A program made the translations under genes and the position numbers. The notes under the pieces were generated by a model that was given only the letters and a program-made list of their open reading frames with translations, searched no databases and was not told the origin of the DNA. A stretch of 64,000 nucleotides of DNA from Gymnogyps californianus (lineage: Eukaryota; Chordata; Aves; Accipitriformes; Cathartidae): contig NC_059471.1 in NCBI RefSeq assembly GCF_018139145.2, positions 209,207,494-209,271,493 of the forward strand, read 5' to 3'. Shown piece after piece: positions 40,131 to 53,354 of this stretch. Each line of letters starts with the position of its first letter. Within the stretch, counting starts at the first letter, position 1.

Positions 40131-43100
40131 AGCCAGAAGCTGTAAGGAACAAATTGTCAGGGCACTTAAACACTGTGTCTGTGTGTGAGTTCAGCCCCCC
40201 AGTACCTTTGTATCCATTTTCACTTTCCCCGGGAAAGGGATGTTGTTTAAAGGGAATATATTCTGGACATATCCATACCCTTTGAATATTGTTCTTTGTC
40301 AAGTAAAACAGCCAAAGGAAGAAAATTAGACTTTTCAAAATTGTTTTCCAGGTGGAAATCATCTTTTTTTTCATATGTGAAAGCAGGGTGGTGTGGGATT
40401 TTAAAATACTTTTAGCCTAATAATGTGAATGAAAATGAATGCAAGGTTTGCAAAGTTCTCCGTAGGCAGGAAAGTATTACTTGGATGAGTTATGAAAATA
40501 AGTCTTAAAGAAGAGGAGCACTGGAATCACCATAGTGAATTATTATAAATTCTTCCACCTAATAATCCTGTTTTTTATAATGGGCAGCTTAATATTAGGA
40601 AACTTTTCTTGTCTATATAAAGCTAAACACTGGTTTATGCCCTAAAGCTTGAGTTTATATATACATACGTACAGAAGAAAGCATAAGTGATTGCATATGG
40701 TACAGAATGATTGAGGTAGATATTCAAAGAGAAAATTAGGTACATCATGTGGGAGTTACTGCAGTCCTCAAAACCCCCACTCATTTATCTTGCCTACCCC
40801 TGGAGAGGATTAATCTTCATTTATATTTCAATAAATGGTATAAGGTTTCCTCAGGAGCTGTAGGTTCTGCCTTTGGCCTTGTACAGAAGTACCTCTGTCT
40901 TAAAATCCAAGCAGCTAAGCCCCTACATCATGTGTGAGACCTTTTAGCATAGCCTAGCCTACGAGGTCTTTCTCTCTCTGTCCTGACACAGGGAACTTCT
41001 TTAGATAGCTGCTTTTTAATCCTTTTACAGTGTAACAACTGCTGGATTTGCTTCTGCAAACAGTTCTGTGATGGCATGATTGCCAATATCCTCCAAAGGA
41101 TGGCCAAAGAAATGGTTCGTGCCCTGTCCTAGCTCCACCATGTGTGGTGGCTGAAGCACTCGCCCCAAACGTGGGGCACAATCCAGTTTGTTTCTCTGCT
41201 TGAAGGAACATGGACTGTATCCCTCATCAAAGCCCAAGCAGACACTACAGGCTTTCCTGGGGTTAGTTTGGCATATAAGGGCACAAGGACATCCAGCTGA
41301 TGCCATTCTACCTTGTGTACAGCAGTTAAAGGTTCATTTGGCCACCTGGAGGGAGCAGTGCCCCAGAAGTTTACTGGGCGTTTCTGAGTGAGAAAAAGGT
41401 TTTAACTTCAGGTACATTATATATGTTCACACTTCCTCTAAACTTGACTGAGGAGGTTATGGAGTTCAGATCCTCAGCTCCACGCTGACAGTTTATTGAA
41501 ATGAAAGTGGCTAAAACCATTTGCATCATACTACGTAAAGCAGCCAAAGCACCAACCCCACTGCAAATTCTGCTGTACTAAACTCCTACTTGTAGAACAA
41601 GATGAGAAATTATTAGACTGTCACTTACATTCAGGGTGTGAATTAAAGTCAAAGTGGTCCAGTGTGTCTGGACAGAGATCTTAACTCTAAATTTCAATTC
41701 CAAATATTATGTACTATGTATAAGGGCAGAGGGCCTGTCTTGAAGAGAAGATAAAGTGTTAATTAAGTTTTCCAGAAGGGCACACACTATATGAACATCA
41801 ATATGTCTGACTTACTAACCAAACATACACATTTATTTTTTAAGAGTTTTCTAATATTTATATGTCAAATTGATAGAAGAGCTTATGCAGAGAGAGATTA
41901 GCCTGAAAAAATAAATTACAAAGAAAATGTCTGTAACCAAAAGCATAAGAGCCAAATGCAGAAAGACTGAAAAACAAACACTACAGATATGTAACACTGA
42001 TTAGGCTGTGTTATGCAGACTTTTCCCGGACAGTTACAAAAATAAAGTCCATCCATCTGTCAAAACATCTGCTCCGCGTATGAAAATTAAAACAGAATTT
42101 AGGTGGTTTTTATGCGTTTCCAGTAATTATCTCTCCTTCAGAAGCCTGGAACTTACATCCTTCAGTCTGGATTACTGATGCAGCAAAGAGTTTTTAATGA
42201 CATTTTTTTAAGTGGAAGTTAAAGGGTAAGTCCCTGTGACCAACTAATATCCAGATTTTTCTCTTTATTTTAAGAAAGATGTTTCATTTTTTAACCAGCA
42301 TTGATGTCCATACTGCTTCTCAGATATTACAGCAAATGCAAATGGCCAGATTATGCAGGGCAATAAGTAGAAGGCTAAATAATCCATTACAGTATCATTA
42401 GCTTCAACAGTTTTCTGCTGATTTAATCCAGATAAGGATCAGACCCTGTAATACATTCTTCCTTTATTTCAGCCTTCCCACACAGCCAAGTGATTAAAAT
42501 ATCAGAAGGTTTTGTCTAACCTGGATGGACAAGGGGATTTAAAGCTCTCATCTAACAGCTGGACAAACAAAATAAATACGTGTTTTGTCTTTCAAGTCAA
42601 AATGGATGGACAGTTTCTATATAAAGTCCCATGCATGAGTTTAATTAATATGTTTACTTTTTTTTTTCTTCTTCTGTCCAATTAGTTGAATTCTCAAGTG
42701 ACAAGGTCAGGGATATCCATGGAGAATAGGTAATCCCTGATATTACCGCTGTCATTCAAATTTATCACACTGCTGAAAGATGTTCTGGACTTATCAGGGA
42801 GCTTTTTAACTTCTCTCTTTTGCTAGTGGGCTACTGCCAGCTGCAATCAGTTCAGTCTGCATTGGCTAGGTACCTTTTTCAGCATGCAGCAGCATTGTTT
42901 CAAGGAAAATATTTCTGGAGTGTTAGTGCAATAAATATATGTGTGATTGCCATGTACACAGATGATCAATTCTCAGCTAGATCCTGTAAACATTTTAGCA
43001 TGTCAGTAAGCATGTGCAAGGAAGTCCTCTTCAGGGTGAGCTCTACATGGCATATGCTTTCACAGCTCTTGCTGCTTGTGTGCAAGTTTCTGTAAAATGT

Positions 43101-43761
43101 AGTAACATTATTTAAAAAGTATTACTGTTTCCCTCTTTCTATTACAGTAACACTTAGAAAAATATTGGTCAAAGAGCACAGGCTGCTTAAACAGACCCAG
43201 AACAGGCAGGGAACAAAGCAAATTATTCCAGTTCTGTTAAAATGCAATGATCTTTTAAAATTTTATTGTATTGGAGTAAGCCACTTGGCAACACTGCTGC
43301 AAAGCTATTGTGCTAAGTGCTGCATTGGCAGTAACAGGTAAGTCCCCGAGTACTACGAGCTTCGTACAGGTCCTAATGGGTGGGGAAATCATGCCTGGCA
43401 CCTGTACTCGATGAGATAACCTTCCAGCTGAACCTGTATAGGCAGGTGCATGATTTTAGAGCGAGGGAGGCCAGCTGGCACGAAAACATTTGCAGACTAT
43501 GATTTATTACTGTGTACCCCTTGCAGTTTGGATCAATAACATCATTTCCATCCCTGTTTTGTCATTATTGTACCTTGCAATTAGCAGGATCAATGGTTTA
43601 TAGTCCTACCTTCTGAAAAAGAGCCAGTCTGCAGTGCTGAGTGAAGTAAGTTGAGCAGCTGAAGTATCGAGGTCTGTGTTACAGAAAGGGATTTCTATTA
43701 ACTTAGTTCTTGGGGATTACATCCCCATTAGTCAAAGCCTTATAAGCAGTGTGTATTGCAT

Positions 43762-43775
43762 CACACACACACACA
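43762..43775. repeat. Short (CA)n run
   Basis: About seven CA units within an otherwise ordinary intron. Confidence 0.85.
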
Positions 43776-45962
43776 AATCCAATATAAACCTCGAATATGT
43801 CTAGGTAAACAAAATACCTAGTCTCTTTTATAATTCTATGTTATTTTGTGGACTGAATTCTAATTGTACTTGTCTTCCCACCTCAGAGCTTTGAAAAAGC
43901 TGACAGATCCCCAGATTCAATGGCCCTTATATTGGATCATGATATGGAGGACTTGACCCCTCTGGAGACGTCAGGAATGAGACTACTCTTAGGCATGGTG
44001 ACCACTGCCAACATCACAGAGGAACCATTGATTAATTCCATACCTAGATTTTCCTCTGCTGTCAAGATGTGCCCTGAGAAATTCCAGACTGAAGGTGCTG
44101 ATGAAGGTTGATAAGACATTTTTGGTTGCCTAGTACAGCTTACTGTACTTCCAGTTATCTTTCCAATTAAGTTATGCCTGTTATCTGTCTGATTTTTTGA
44201 TATGACAAGAGTTCATGAGAATATTTAAAATGTATAATTTACTCAAGTTGCAGGATGTCTGCATGAATTTAAACCATTAAAGCATCAAGACAGGAAAAAA
44301 GCAGCCAACTAACAAAGCATATGACAAAAAAAAGCCACAGCAAAAAAGCAGATATATCCTGATTCCTTCAAGCCACAAAACTACATGCCATATTAGCAAA
44401 CAGTTGTATTGTCAGCACACTTGCACAGCAGATGGAAAGCTCCTCTGGTTCTTCCTTTCTGTTAGTGAGGGTGAAACACAAAATGTCTCCCTGCCTGTCT
44501 ACCTACCTACTTGCAAATCTGGTAGTCACTACTGGTACTTGGTCATTTGGCCCAGAGTTTACCACTAAAGCTAAGCATGGGGGTAGCTAAGCCAGGTGGG
44601 ATACTCCCCAGGGTCTGTCCTGGAAACAGTCTTAAGCCAGAAGCCATTAGAAGAAGTCATTAGAAGCCATGCTTTCAAGATGCCTCCCTTGACTGCACAG
44701 ACTAAACACATCAGGCCTTCAAATCTTTGTCGTTAGCACTAACCATCTGACCTAGCGATCTTAGGAAGTAAAATTTCTCCAATTTTTTCTGCATTCAGTA
44801 TGTTCAAATTACAAGACATGTTTCCAGTCCTTAAATCTTCATTCAGCAGATGCAGATAGTAATTGTTCTGGACCTGTGAACAGCTAGAGGGATGCCAAGA
44901 AATGGCTGCAGCACTAAATACCTGATTTAATGACCATCTCATATTTTTGTACATCTGGTTAATGCATAGTTAACAAGATAAAACAAAGTCTTTTGTGGAT
45001 GCAGTCCAGCAAACAAGTGGGTTTTCAAGATTTTGCAGCCACAGCATGATTGTTGTACATCAAACCTTTCCATGACTGTTAGCAAGCTTCCTTTATTTTG
45101 AATTGTTATGTTTTTCAGTAGTATGCACTTCCGACAGCACAGAATTAATTTACTTCAGGAACAGAAGAGTATTTCAGGAATAACTCAAAACATTGGGAAG
45201 CCTGGAAGTCAAGCACATGCCAGTTCTTTTCTGACCATAACTTTAAAACAAAATTGGTTTTGCTCTGTAGAGTAAACCTGTCCCACATTTTGGGCATGGC
45301 TTTATTAGCAAAGAAATGAACAATACTGTTCGGTTTCAGCTCAAGCAGTCTCACCAAGCCCAGCAGCAATTTAAGTTGCAACCACAGTCTAGATCTAAAG
45401 AGTCTCTCTCATCTCTCTCTTCTGTCTGGGTGGGGTAATCATCTGTCTCCCGGAGACATCAGATTACACCCTGCCTTTCCGAATAGGATCAACACCTGCT
45501 AATTGGGTGGAGTATTTCAGACAAACAGGTTGTCAAGCCTGTTATAGGCACATAAAGCACTTAGACTCCATATCGGTCAGCTTGCCTTTATTCAGCATAT
45601 TAGAGGCATATCCTGTAATGACTTCCACTTACAGCCACCTGAGATAAATATACTCAAAACTTCTGTGTTGAAAGTGAACGTAAAACCATGTAGTGTCGAA
45701 AGGAAGCAAAAGACTGTTGCATCTATAAGGGACAGTTGCTTAGCAATACGTGTGCCTGTAAATAAACGTACTCTGTAAGCTAGACTATGAGGTTACATGT
45801 GCCTTACTGTGGGAATCCGGAAATTTGTGTGTGGATATTAAACTATTTTGACACCACAGAGAGATGCTGAACAGAGAAACCTTAAGTGACAGAAGCTTAA
45901 AATTCCCACTCGGTAAAAATTTGGCACCAAAGTGAAATTGTTGAAATGAGAGTTTGCTGAGC

Positions 45963-46043
45963 GGTTTGGGGTTTTTTTTTGTTAGGTTGGTTTTTTTAGG
46001 GTTGGTTTTTTTGGGGTTTTTTTTTTGGTTTGTTTTTTTTTTA
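45963..46043. repeat. G/T-only tract with GGTTT-like units
   Basis: The plus strand is almost exclusively G and T across about 80 bases, built of T-runs separated by GG, GGG or GGGG, with single TTAGG and TAGGG occurrences. It is the complement in composition of the AAACC array some 650 bases away. Confidence 0.88.
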
Positions 46044-46656
46044 TATTCATGATACATGTATAGTAACCTAAAGTTTTGGAAGATGTTAATCGGGAAGGAA
46101 TTACCCAAGGGAAAAAGAGATCAATACATTATTTGATCCAACAGAGATCACATCAGTCAGTCAGAAAAAGAAGAAACAAAAAACCAAAAAGCAAGAGAGA
46201 AAGATGTAGATTCTCCCTTTATTTACTGTTATTACTTTTGTTGTTCCACCATCTTCAGAATACAAAACTTTCTCTACACTGAAAAGGTTTTTTTAAAGAT
46301 CTTCTGTTGACATGAAGATGTGGAATCTGACCAAAGCATTCGTTTCAACATAGGAAATATTTGCATATTATTTCCTAGGTTATTTTAAGAACTTTCCCTT
46401 TAGTTCTTTCACTTATTACAAAAGAAAAAAGACAATATTTTAGACTTGTGTGCAGCAGGGAGGAATTTAGTAGACCTGGTTTTGGTGTATGTAAGTAACA
46501 GGACTACAGAAAAAAAATTAGTTGTGGACTAATTTAATAGTGACATAGTGACCACATCTTGAGTATAGAGGAACTGTGATATGCGATCTTTCAGAGCAGA
46601 CCTATCCTTAATTTTTAAACTAGCTTTTCTTTTATTAAAGCAACAGAAAATCCCCC

Positions 46657-46686
46657 AAACTAAACCAAACCAAACCAAAAAAACCC
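46657..46686. repeat. (AAACC)n repeat
   Basis: AAACT, then AAACC units, then an A-run and CCC. It is complementary to the G/T tract at 46.0 kb, so the pair could form a stem in the intron transcript. Confidence 0.85.
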
Positions 46687-46727
46687 ACAGTCTGTTTGCT
46701 AAAATAGAAAGAATGTGAAGCAAATTC

Positions 46728-46754
46728 GGGGGGGGGGATGGGGGGGTGGGGGGG
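46728..46754 (+). other. G-run tract, G-quadruplex candidate
   Basis: The pattern is G10-AT-G7-T-G7 on the plus strand. The long first run can provide two G-tracts, so four tracts with 1-2 base loops are available. It lies on the non-template strand complement of SEMA3A, so the SEMA3A transcript carries the C-rich strand. Confidence 0.85.
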
Positions 46755-47710
46755 CAGGAAGAAAAAAAGATGTGACTGGCACCAAAGGAAAGGCTTTTCC
46801 CTGACTTCATGAGCTTCAGACTGAAGCCCTGAAAGAAAACAGGGACTAAACATATTGATCATTTTTACTAGTCACCCAGTTAATGTGCTTCTCTGAAAAG
46901 ACATGTACAAAGAATAAATTTACTCTGTCCATCTCGGGATGCAATAAGTCATAACAAGGAATTACCCAACATCATTTTGAAATAGCAATAGCTGGTAACT
47001 CAGCCGTAAATATAAGTAATTCTCAGACTTTGCCAAGGCCAAACTGGGGCTCATGAGGAACACCTATTGACAAAAAATTAAACCTCACAATTTTGGGAAT
47101 GATTTTTCCTTCATTTCTCCTTTACTTCCCCTTTGCTAACTCTGTGACTTTGTATTTCAAAAACAACAAAGAAAACATTTCTGCAAGACTGCATTAAATC
47201 TGCTGAATATTGTTCCCTTAAGAAGCAAATTTCTATAGTCACACCTATAAACAGAAAAATAAACCCAAAATTGGAAAATTAGCTTTCTCCTTGATCTATA
47301 TCAATTTGTTCCCCATACTGAAAGACTTAAATGACTTCCCATGATACATGTGGGTAAAATACGAAAATCTGAACAACTGCCAACTTAATTCTTCCTCTGT
47401 ATAAGTACACAAGTTATAATCTTACAGTAACTGATTTGCCTTGGTCAGTTCATATAAAAAAATATATGCAAATGCCTAAATGAACACAAGCTGTAGGATC
47501 AACATCTGAACCAAGAGCAATAAATGAGGCTTTATGCTGGTGGGTGTGTTGTGGGGGTCTATCCAAGAACTGGAGCTGGCGCAACCAGAATTTCCCAGGG
47601 GGGAAAATTCTGTTAGAGAGCTCCTCAGGACTTTGAAAGATTCCAGTCTACCATACTTCTTTTTTACCAAGTTCAGTTCACTGCTAAGTGAAGGGGTTGT
47701 AGGTTTGTTT

Positions 47711-47742
47711 TATTTTTTTTCCCCCCATCTGTCTGTCTGTCT
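47711..47742. repeat. T8-C6 run followed by (CTGT)n
   Basis: T-run, six C, then three to four CTGT units. Simple sequence with no associated element. Confidence 0.8.
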
Positions 47743-49432
47743 TGTTTGTAGTCTATACAAACCAGTTTTACACAGCAGCAATATTAAAGCAGCACACTAC
47801 TTACAAAATGTCTCACTCTCTCATCTCCCAAATGGTAAGAAATGCTTTGGTAGGAAATCATGCCCACATTAAAGAGCATGGACAAGATTAAGGAGTGAGC
47901 AGCCCTCAAGCTAATAAACCCAGCATCTAACTGGGGCAGTTGATAGAGTTGAAAGGGATGTGTAGTGGCACTATTTGTCTTCTTACAAATGGCTCAAAAG
48001 CCACATTTCTCCTTGTAGTAGGTAATACTGAGAGTAAATTCTGTCCCTAACCTCACTGGAGGTCCATTGCTTTGGATTTTTGCTCACTTTACCCCTTCCT
48101 GCTCCCAGGGGACATTCACTTTCCCTCTTCCCCAGGCGGGATGGGGGTCCTGGGTCTTTAGGCTCTGTCAAAGGATTTCAGCGCTATGCTGGAAACAGGG
48201 AGCCAGAAAGGAAACGGGAATGGCGGTGAGGGTTGGTGATAGAAAAGCTGGAAATCTGGCTGTAGATGTCCGCCAAAGGAAGAACCCTGACAGAAAGGGA
48301 TGAACTTCTCTCTGGCACACCCAAAGGGCCAGAGGTAATTTGACCGGAAAAATTGTGCCTGTCAGATGAATTTAGAAGCAGGCTTTCTAGATCCAGCCAG
48401 CATTGTATATTTAATTTTCAGATTCCCTCTTCAGATCTTTGTTTACAATAACACATGAAAAGAATTACTTTTACTTTCTGCCTCCATGTTCTTCTATTTT
48501 CCCTAAGGCAACAACAGTAATAAAATGAGTTAAAGGGAATAGTGCTCATTTATTGCCAACTTTGTTTTTCCGAAGTATCACCAGATATGGCTGAGGGACA
48601 CTTGCTAAGTTACACACCAGTTTTTCTTTTTTTTCTTTTTCTTCTTTCTTTCCAAATTAAATCATTGCACAGTGATGGATCTATAAGCCTATGGAATTGC
48701 TAATCTTCCTATGATTTAGGGAGGGGCTGGAAAACTTTAAAGGAAGCATAAACTGAGATGGCATATGAACATTCTGGCTTAAATTAAGTATTATCATAAC
48801 AAATGAGATGGTGAATTAAATTACAGCCATGTGATTCTACCTGCATGAACCATAAACTCAATAATTAAGTGCCAGCCACGCTTAAATGCAAAGAAGGATG
48901 CACAGAATATAGCTATATCATGTGTAGTGTAAAGAGTCTTACTTCTTCTTAACTGGGAATAGGTTTCTCATCTAAAGTGGTTCCAAATTACCACCAAGAG
49001 AACTATCAAGTATAAAAAAGTCAATCATCACAGTTGAATTCAGGTAAGAGTTAATAACTAGGTAAAATTTAATGGCAATGAAATAGCCCAAGTAGATGTC
49101 TATCTCCTATAAATTATAATACAGTCAGTGCTAATACACACACAATTGTGCTAATACACTTTAGCTGTTAAAGGAAATGACATGACAGTGTAACTCTCTG
49201 TATGGACCTGTTTGTTCATGTGACAGAGCATATGTAGAAGCTTGCTGGTACCAAGTAAAAGTACTTGGTACTCTTTGTATCTGTTTGTATATCAACATTT
49301 ATTTCTCACCAGAAACATCCAGGGAGAAGCCGATTTCGTACAGCATGCAAAGCATGTGTAAGTGTCTGTCATCGTGTAGCTTGTCCTATGTGACTTTGTT
49401 AAAGTACCCATTGAAATTTTAAAGATTTATAC

Positions 49433-49600
49433 ATGTCAAGGCCAGAAGGGACCATTTCAACAATTTAATTTGAGCTGGGATCTTTAAAAGTGGCTAAATA
49501 AATTAGACAGTCAAATCACACTTGAAAATAACATCCTAAGGTGCCCTTCAGAAACACATCTTTATAGCTTTCAAGCCATGGAACTCTATCATACCCTTTA
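49433..49600 (-). mobile_element. Possible very old CR1 3' fragment
   Basis: The sequence CAAGGCCAGAAGGGACCATT is close to the start of the old CR1 3' region in reverse complement. About 90 bases on, AAATAACATCCTAAGG and TTCAGAAACACATCTTTATA fit the following consensus parts loosely. A minus-strand, highly diverged copy is the simplest reading. Support comes only from the first 30 bases plus a loose collinear match. Confidence 0.55.
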
Positions 49601-52458
49601 ACAGGGATTTCTCTGATTAATTGTGTACCATGTGAACTACTGCTGTGGTGCCTCAGCCAAATCTAGTGCAGAGATGTATCGACTAAACAGCAGCCAAAAC
49701 TTTTAAAACAATAGTAAATTAATAGTTTAAGGACTGGATGAGCTTTCCAGTCAAGAAGCTATTCCTACCCTATCCCTACCTGCAAAACTAACTAGTGTTT
49801 CTGGTAACTTTTGTAAATCACCCAAGCTTTGCTTTGCTGGTTTATGACATCCCAGGAATGTCAGAGCGAAATTGTGGCCACATTTTTTTTTGCAGTTACC
49901 TATTATTTAACCCATATGTAATGCAGAGGTTGCCATCTGTTTCTGCTGGGTCCCAGGTGCCTGCGAGATCTTAAAATCAAAATATTGAGGCTCACTAGTG
50001 AGGGATGTGACTAGCAGCCTGTCTGTACTGTAAGTTCAGTATAAAAGCTGAGAAGTATTCTGTAGAGACTTTGTCTTCTTTGATCATTACCAAGGCCTGG
50101 TCAGGAATCGTGAGAAATATTCACGGGACTTACAGGAACCAGAATAGATCAAATGAGAGACTGAAGTCCAGAATAGTAAGAAATCCTCACAGAATTGCTC
50201 ATTTAGTTGAATTACGTAAGAAATATCTTATTTGTTATTTATAGTCTTTAATTTTTCATGAACAATGTTACTTTGGCGCTTGTGATACTCTACACTGAGG
50301 AAATGGAAATATATTGTAATGCTAAGTACTTACATGGGACAGTAATTACGATTTTATTGGAAAAAATCTATATTTTGTGGGAAAGTGTAGCAGTTAACTT
50401 CTATCAGAGAAGTCCTGCTGTAAGTATTGCATAGCCAGAGGGAGTCTTTCAGCCTCCCTTCTCAGCTTACCCATATAAAAAAAAAGATCCAAAGCATACT
50501 TTAAAAGGTTTAACTATCTATACAGTGAGCAAAGCTTAACTAATTAACATATACTAAGCCCTTTCAGAAACAGAAATGAAAATGATTGCTTAAGGAACAA
50601 AGGAATATCAGGAGAGTGGGAACAGCCCAAGTCGGCCGCTCTCCTCAAATCCCATGTGGACTGTGCTGAGCTACAAACCTGCTGCGCCTAGATTGGCATG
50701 ACTGACAGCGTCAGTATAAGGAATCCCTCTGAAGGAGTGAAAACGACAGTAAATTACCTCTTATAATTATGAGAGGAAATCTCAGAGGTCATAGCTGAGG
50801 TTAGCAGTGGGGCAGAGCCGGGGTTATACTTGCGCTGCAGCTGCTGCAGTGCACCTGGCCTATTAGTGGGGACTTGCATTTTCAGCACTGACTTCCCCTG
50901 GAGATCAATAATTAAAAAAAGTTTTTTAAAAAGACCTCAATGTAGAAGTAGAAGTATAGACTGTCATGTAGAAAGTTTTGAACCATCACAAATGAAGAGT
51001 ATCTAATATCTTAGCAGTGGTACATGCTGAAAGCAATATTAAATCAAGCATGTTTTATATACCACTTTATTTGTCCTCCATTTTTCTTGTTCCTTCTAAT
51101 GAGAGTCTGTTGAGTTGTTTTTATGGCCTTTACATTTCACACTCCCAAGGTACTGACAATGGCTTTAAGGAATAAATGAGGGAGGAATAATAAATTTCTT
51201 AATCTGTAATCTTTATCTGTAATTACAGTTAAAGCAGTTACATTAAATACTTTGTTTGTGATGCACTGGTTTATGGCAAGAATAGGTAGCTGTAAATATT
51301 TAAAGATGATGACCTAAACACACCAAGATATATATTCCATCTTTCTAGTTGCCTGCCAAAACTGGACCCACATTACATACAACCTATGCATGTTTTTATT
51401 TTTTTTAATTTCTCACCTACACTTGTAGAGAAGACTAAAAATTAAAAAAAGAAAGCAAAACCACTCCCAACAACCCATATATGTGAAAAATGTTCATGAA
51501 AACAAATTATCTGATTCTAGCAACATTGTGCTGTACTACTGTTATCCTCAGTTTGGGCTGCACTGTGTCTGGACCTCTGTGCTCCTGGTCTGCCTTATTC
51601 TTTTCCACCAGCTCATGCGAGTGCTGCTTCTAGTGCGCAGGATCATAGCAGGCAGCTAATGCACCAGGATCACACACAGCATTGGGGTGCGGTATTGGCG
51701 TCACCTTTTACGCATGATCAGCAGGTGTAGCTGCCCTAATACCACAGGAATCAGGGCAAATAAAATAGTTACAGCATAAATAATCAGAGGATGGGGACCT
51801 GAACTTCCCAGCTCACTCCAGAATAATGTCTCTATTTACAATGTATGGACTGGAATCAGCCTAGTGCAATGTATAAAACGTACTCTTTCTACTATTGTGA
51901 ATTTCTAAAAATAATTATTAAAAAATAAAAGAGTATACTCTCATTCTAAGTGCTGAATCTCTTATTAATTTTCTAGGTTTCAACCCCAGCTATAAAATAA
52001 TCTATTTAATGTCATATCATAATATTTAGTATAAGATCAAGCTGTAAGGTTAATTTGTTCAGACATTTAACACTGGCCTTATTTTTTTTTAACCTTGAAT
52101 ATTACATATTCTAGTCCTCACCTTGCAATGTACTCCTGAAAATTATTTGTGAACATGAAGATGGATTAATTTAAATGTATTATTTCTATGTAATGAGATA
52201 GGCCAAGTATCTGGCACTTTAGCTGTCCCTTCCCATATATAGCTCAGCCCATACTTCTTAGTTTTTACCTAATCCACTTCTACTGTTCCCAAATGGCTTT
52301 TTATGAAGACAACTGTCCTCTATGGCCTAGGTAAAGACTGATAAAACTATTTTTATTATGACCTAGGAAATTATTCAAATGGAGATCTCTAGAGGCATGT
52401 GGTTGGCATTATGAATATTTTACAGAATCATCTCTGAAAATCAGGCCAATAGCATATA

Positions 52459-52500
52459 CACACGGGGCCAAGTTCCACTCTCAGTTATACCTTGGCAACC
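52459..52500. repeat. Short fragment of the same interspersed repeat
   Basis: ACACGGGGCCAAGTTCCACT followed by CTCAGTTATACCTTGGCAAC resembles the repeat end 'ggccaaattctgctctcagttacacc'. Only about 40 bases are recognisable. Confidence 0.35.
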
Positions 52501-53034
52501 ACAATGATTTCCCATTTGGCTATGCTATGCAAGTATTTATTTGGCTTATTGCATGCATGTATTTTTTATCTTTTTTTCCCTTCTTCAGCCCTGTCTTCCC
52601 ATTTCCCATATTGTTCTTATAAAGAAGACAGTTATTATCAGTGTGGAATGATTATTATTTGAGGGCTACTGGCTATGTCTCTCTGACCTCATAAATACAG
52701 GCAATAAGATGTACACAGGAATGAGGGAAAATGTACAGAAAATTATGCCTAGTGTAACAGTGACTTTCCTGAGGCACCAAAACTGATGCAGAATGTTAAA
52801 ACCACTTTGACCTCAATCGTGCTATGAACTCCATGCAGGACAGAGCTCAGGGAAACCCACTGACTCCAGCGAGATGCCACAAAGAGAAAGCACTTCTTGG
52901 AACCCGCTGTAGGACTGGGACCTGGAGCAGGGCAAAAATAGGTCCAAATATTATGTACCCCAAGATCAGGAGACAAGTATACAAGGGTTAATATTTCTCA
53001 TTGTGACGTTTTTCCTCCCTTTTCTTTCTTGTTC

Positions 53035-53051
53035 TTTTTTTTTTTTTTTTT
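53035..53051. repeat. Poly-T run
   Basis: About 17 consecutive T about 240 bases downstream, in gene order, of the 63 bp exon. On the transcribed minus strand this reads as an A-run. Confidence 0.9.
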
Positions 53052-53291
53052 GGTAAATAAATTCTATTTCACTTGCATTATTTCCATTTATAAATTTAAA
53101 CCCTTGGTCATGAAGACAAAATTTCATTATTCTGAATAAGAAGGCTGAGATAACTCAAGACTGAAGTTATGATCAGATGTGTGACCTTACAGAGGAGGGA
53201 AATTACTTTAAGAATTAACACAATAAGACATAATAAAATATTTACAATGTTTTATAAAAGAAAAAAAAATACTAAAAAGATTTGTACTTAC

Positions 53292-53354
53292 CAGAATATC
53301 TTTTCCAGCCCACTTGCACTCATCCCTTCGGGAATGAGATACAGGCCAAACAAT
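53292..53354 (-). CDS. SEMA3A: SEMA3A coding exon, 63 bp (about residues 91-111)
   Basis: This short exon encodes IVWPVSHSRRDECKWAG followed by KDIL, 21 complete codons of the sema domain. It joins in frame to the preceding exon (…EYQK|IVWP) and to the next (…KDIL|RECAN). The acceptor is TGTGTCTTTAG and the donor is the perfect consensus GTAAGT, at 53286-53291 on the plus strand. It has no start codon, so ORF scanning misses it; it was found by looking for the missing peptide between its neighbours. The Cys of DECKW is C103 in standard numbering, which pairs with C114 in the next exon in solved sema domains (established knowledge). Both boundaries are phase 0 and the length is a multiple of three, so skipping it would not shift the frame. 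Confidence 0.96.

Noticed and set aside
45980..46005. TTAGG/TTAGGG-like units suggesting interstitial telomere sequence
   Set aside because: Only one or two isolated units in a G/T-rich tract, not a telomeric array.
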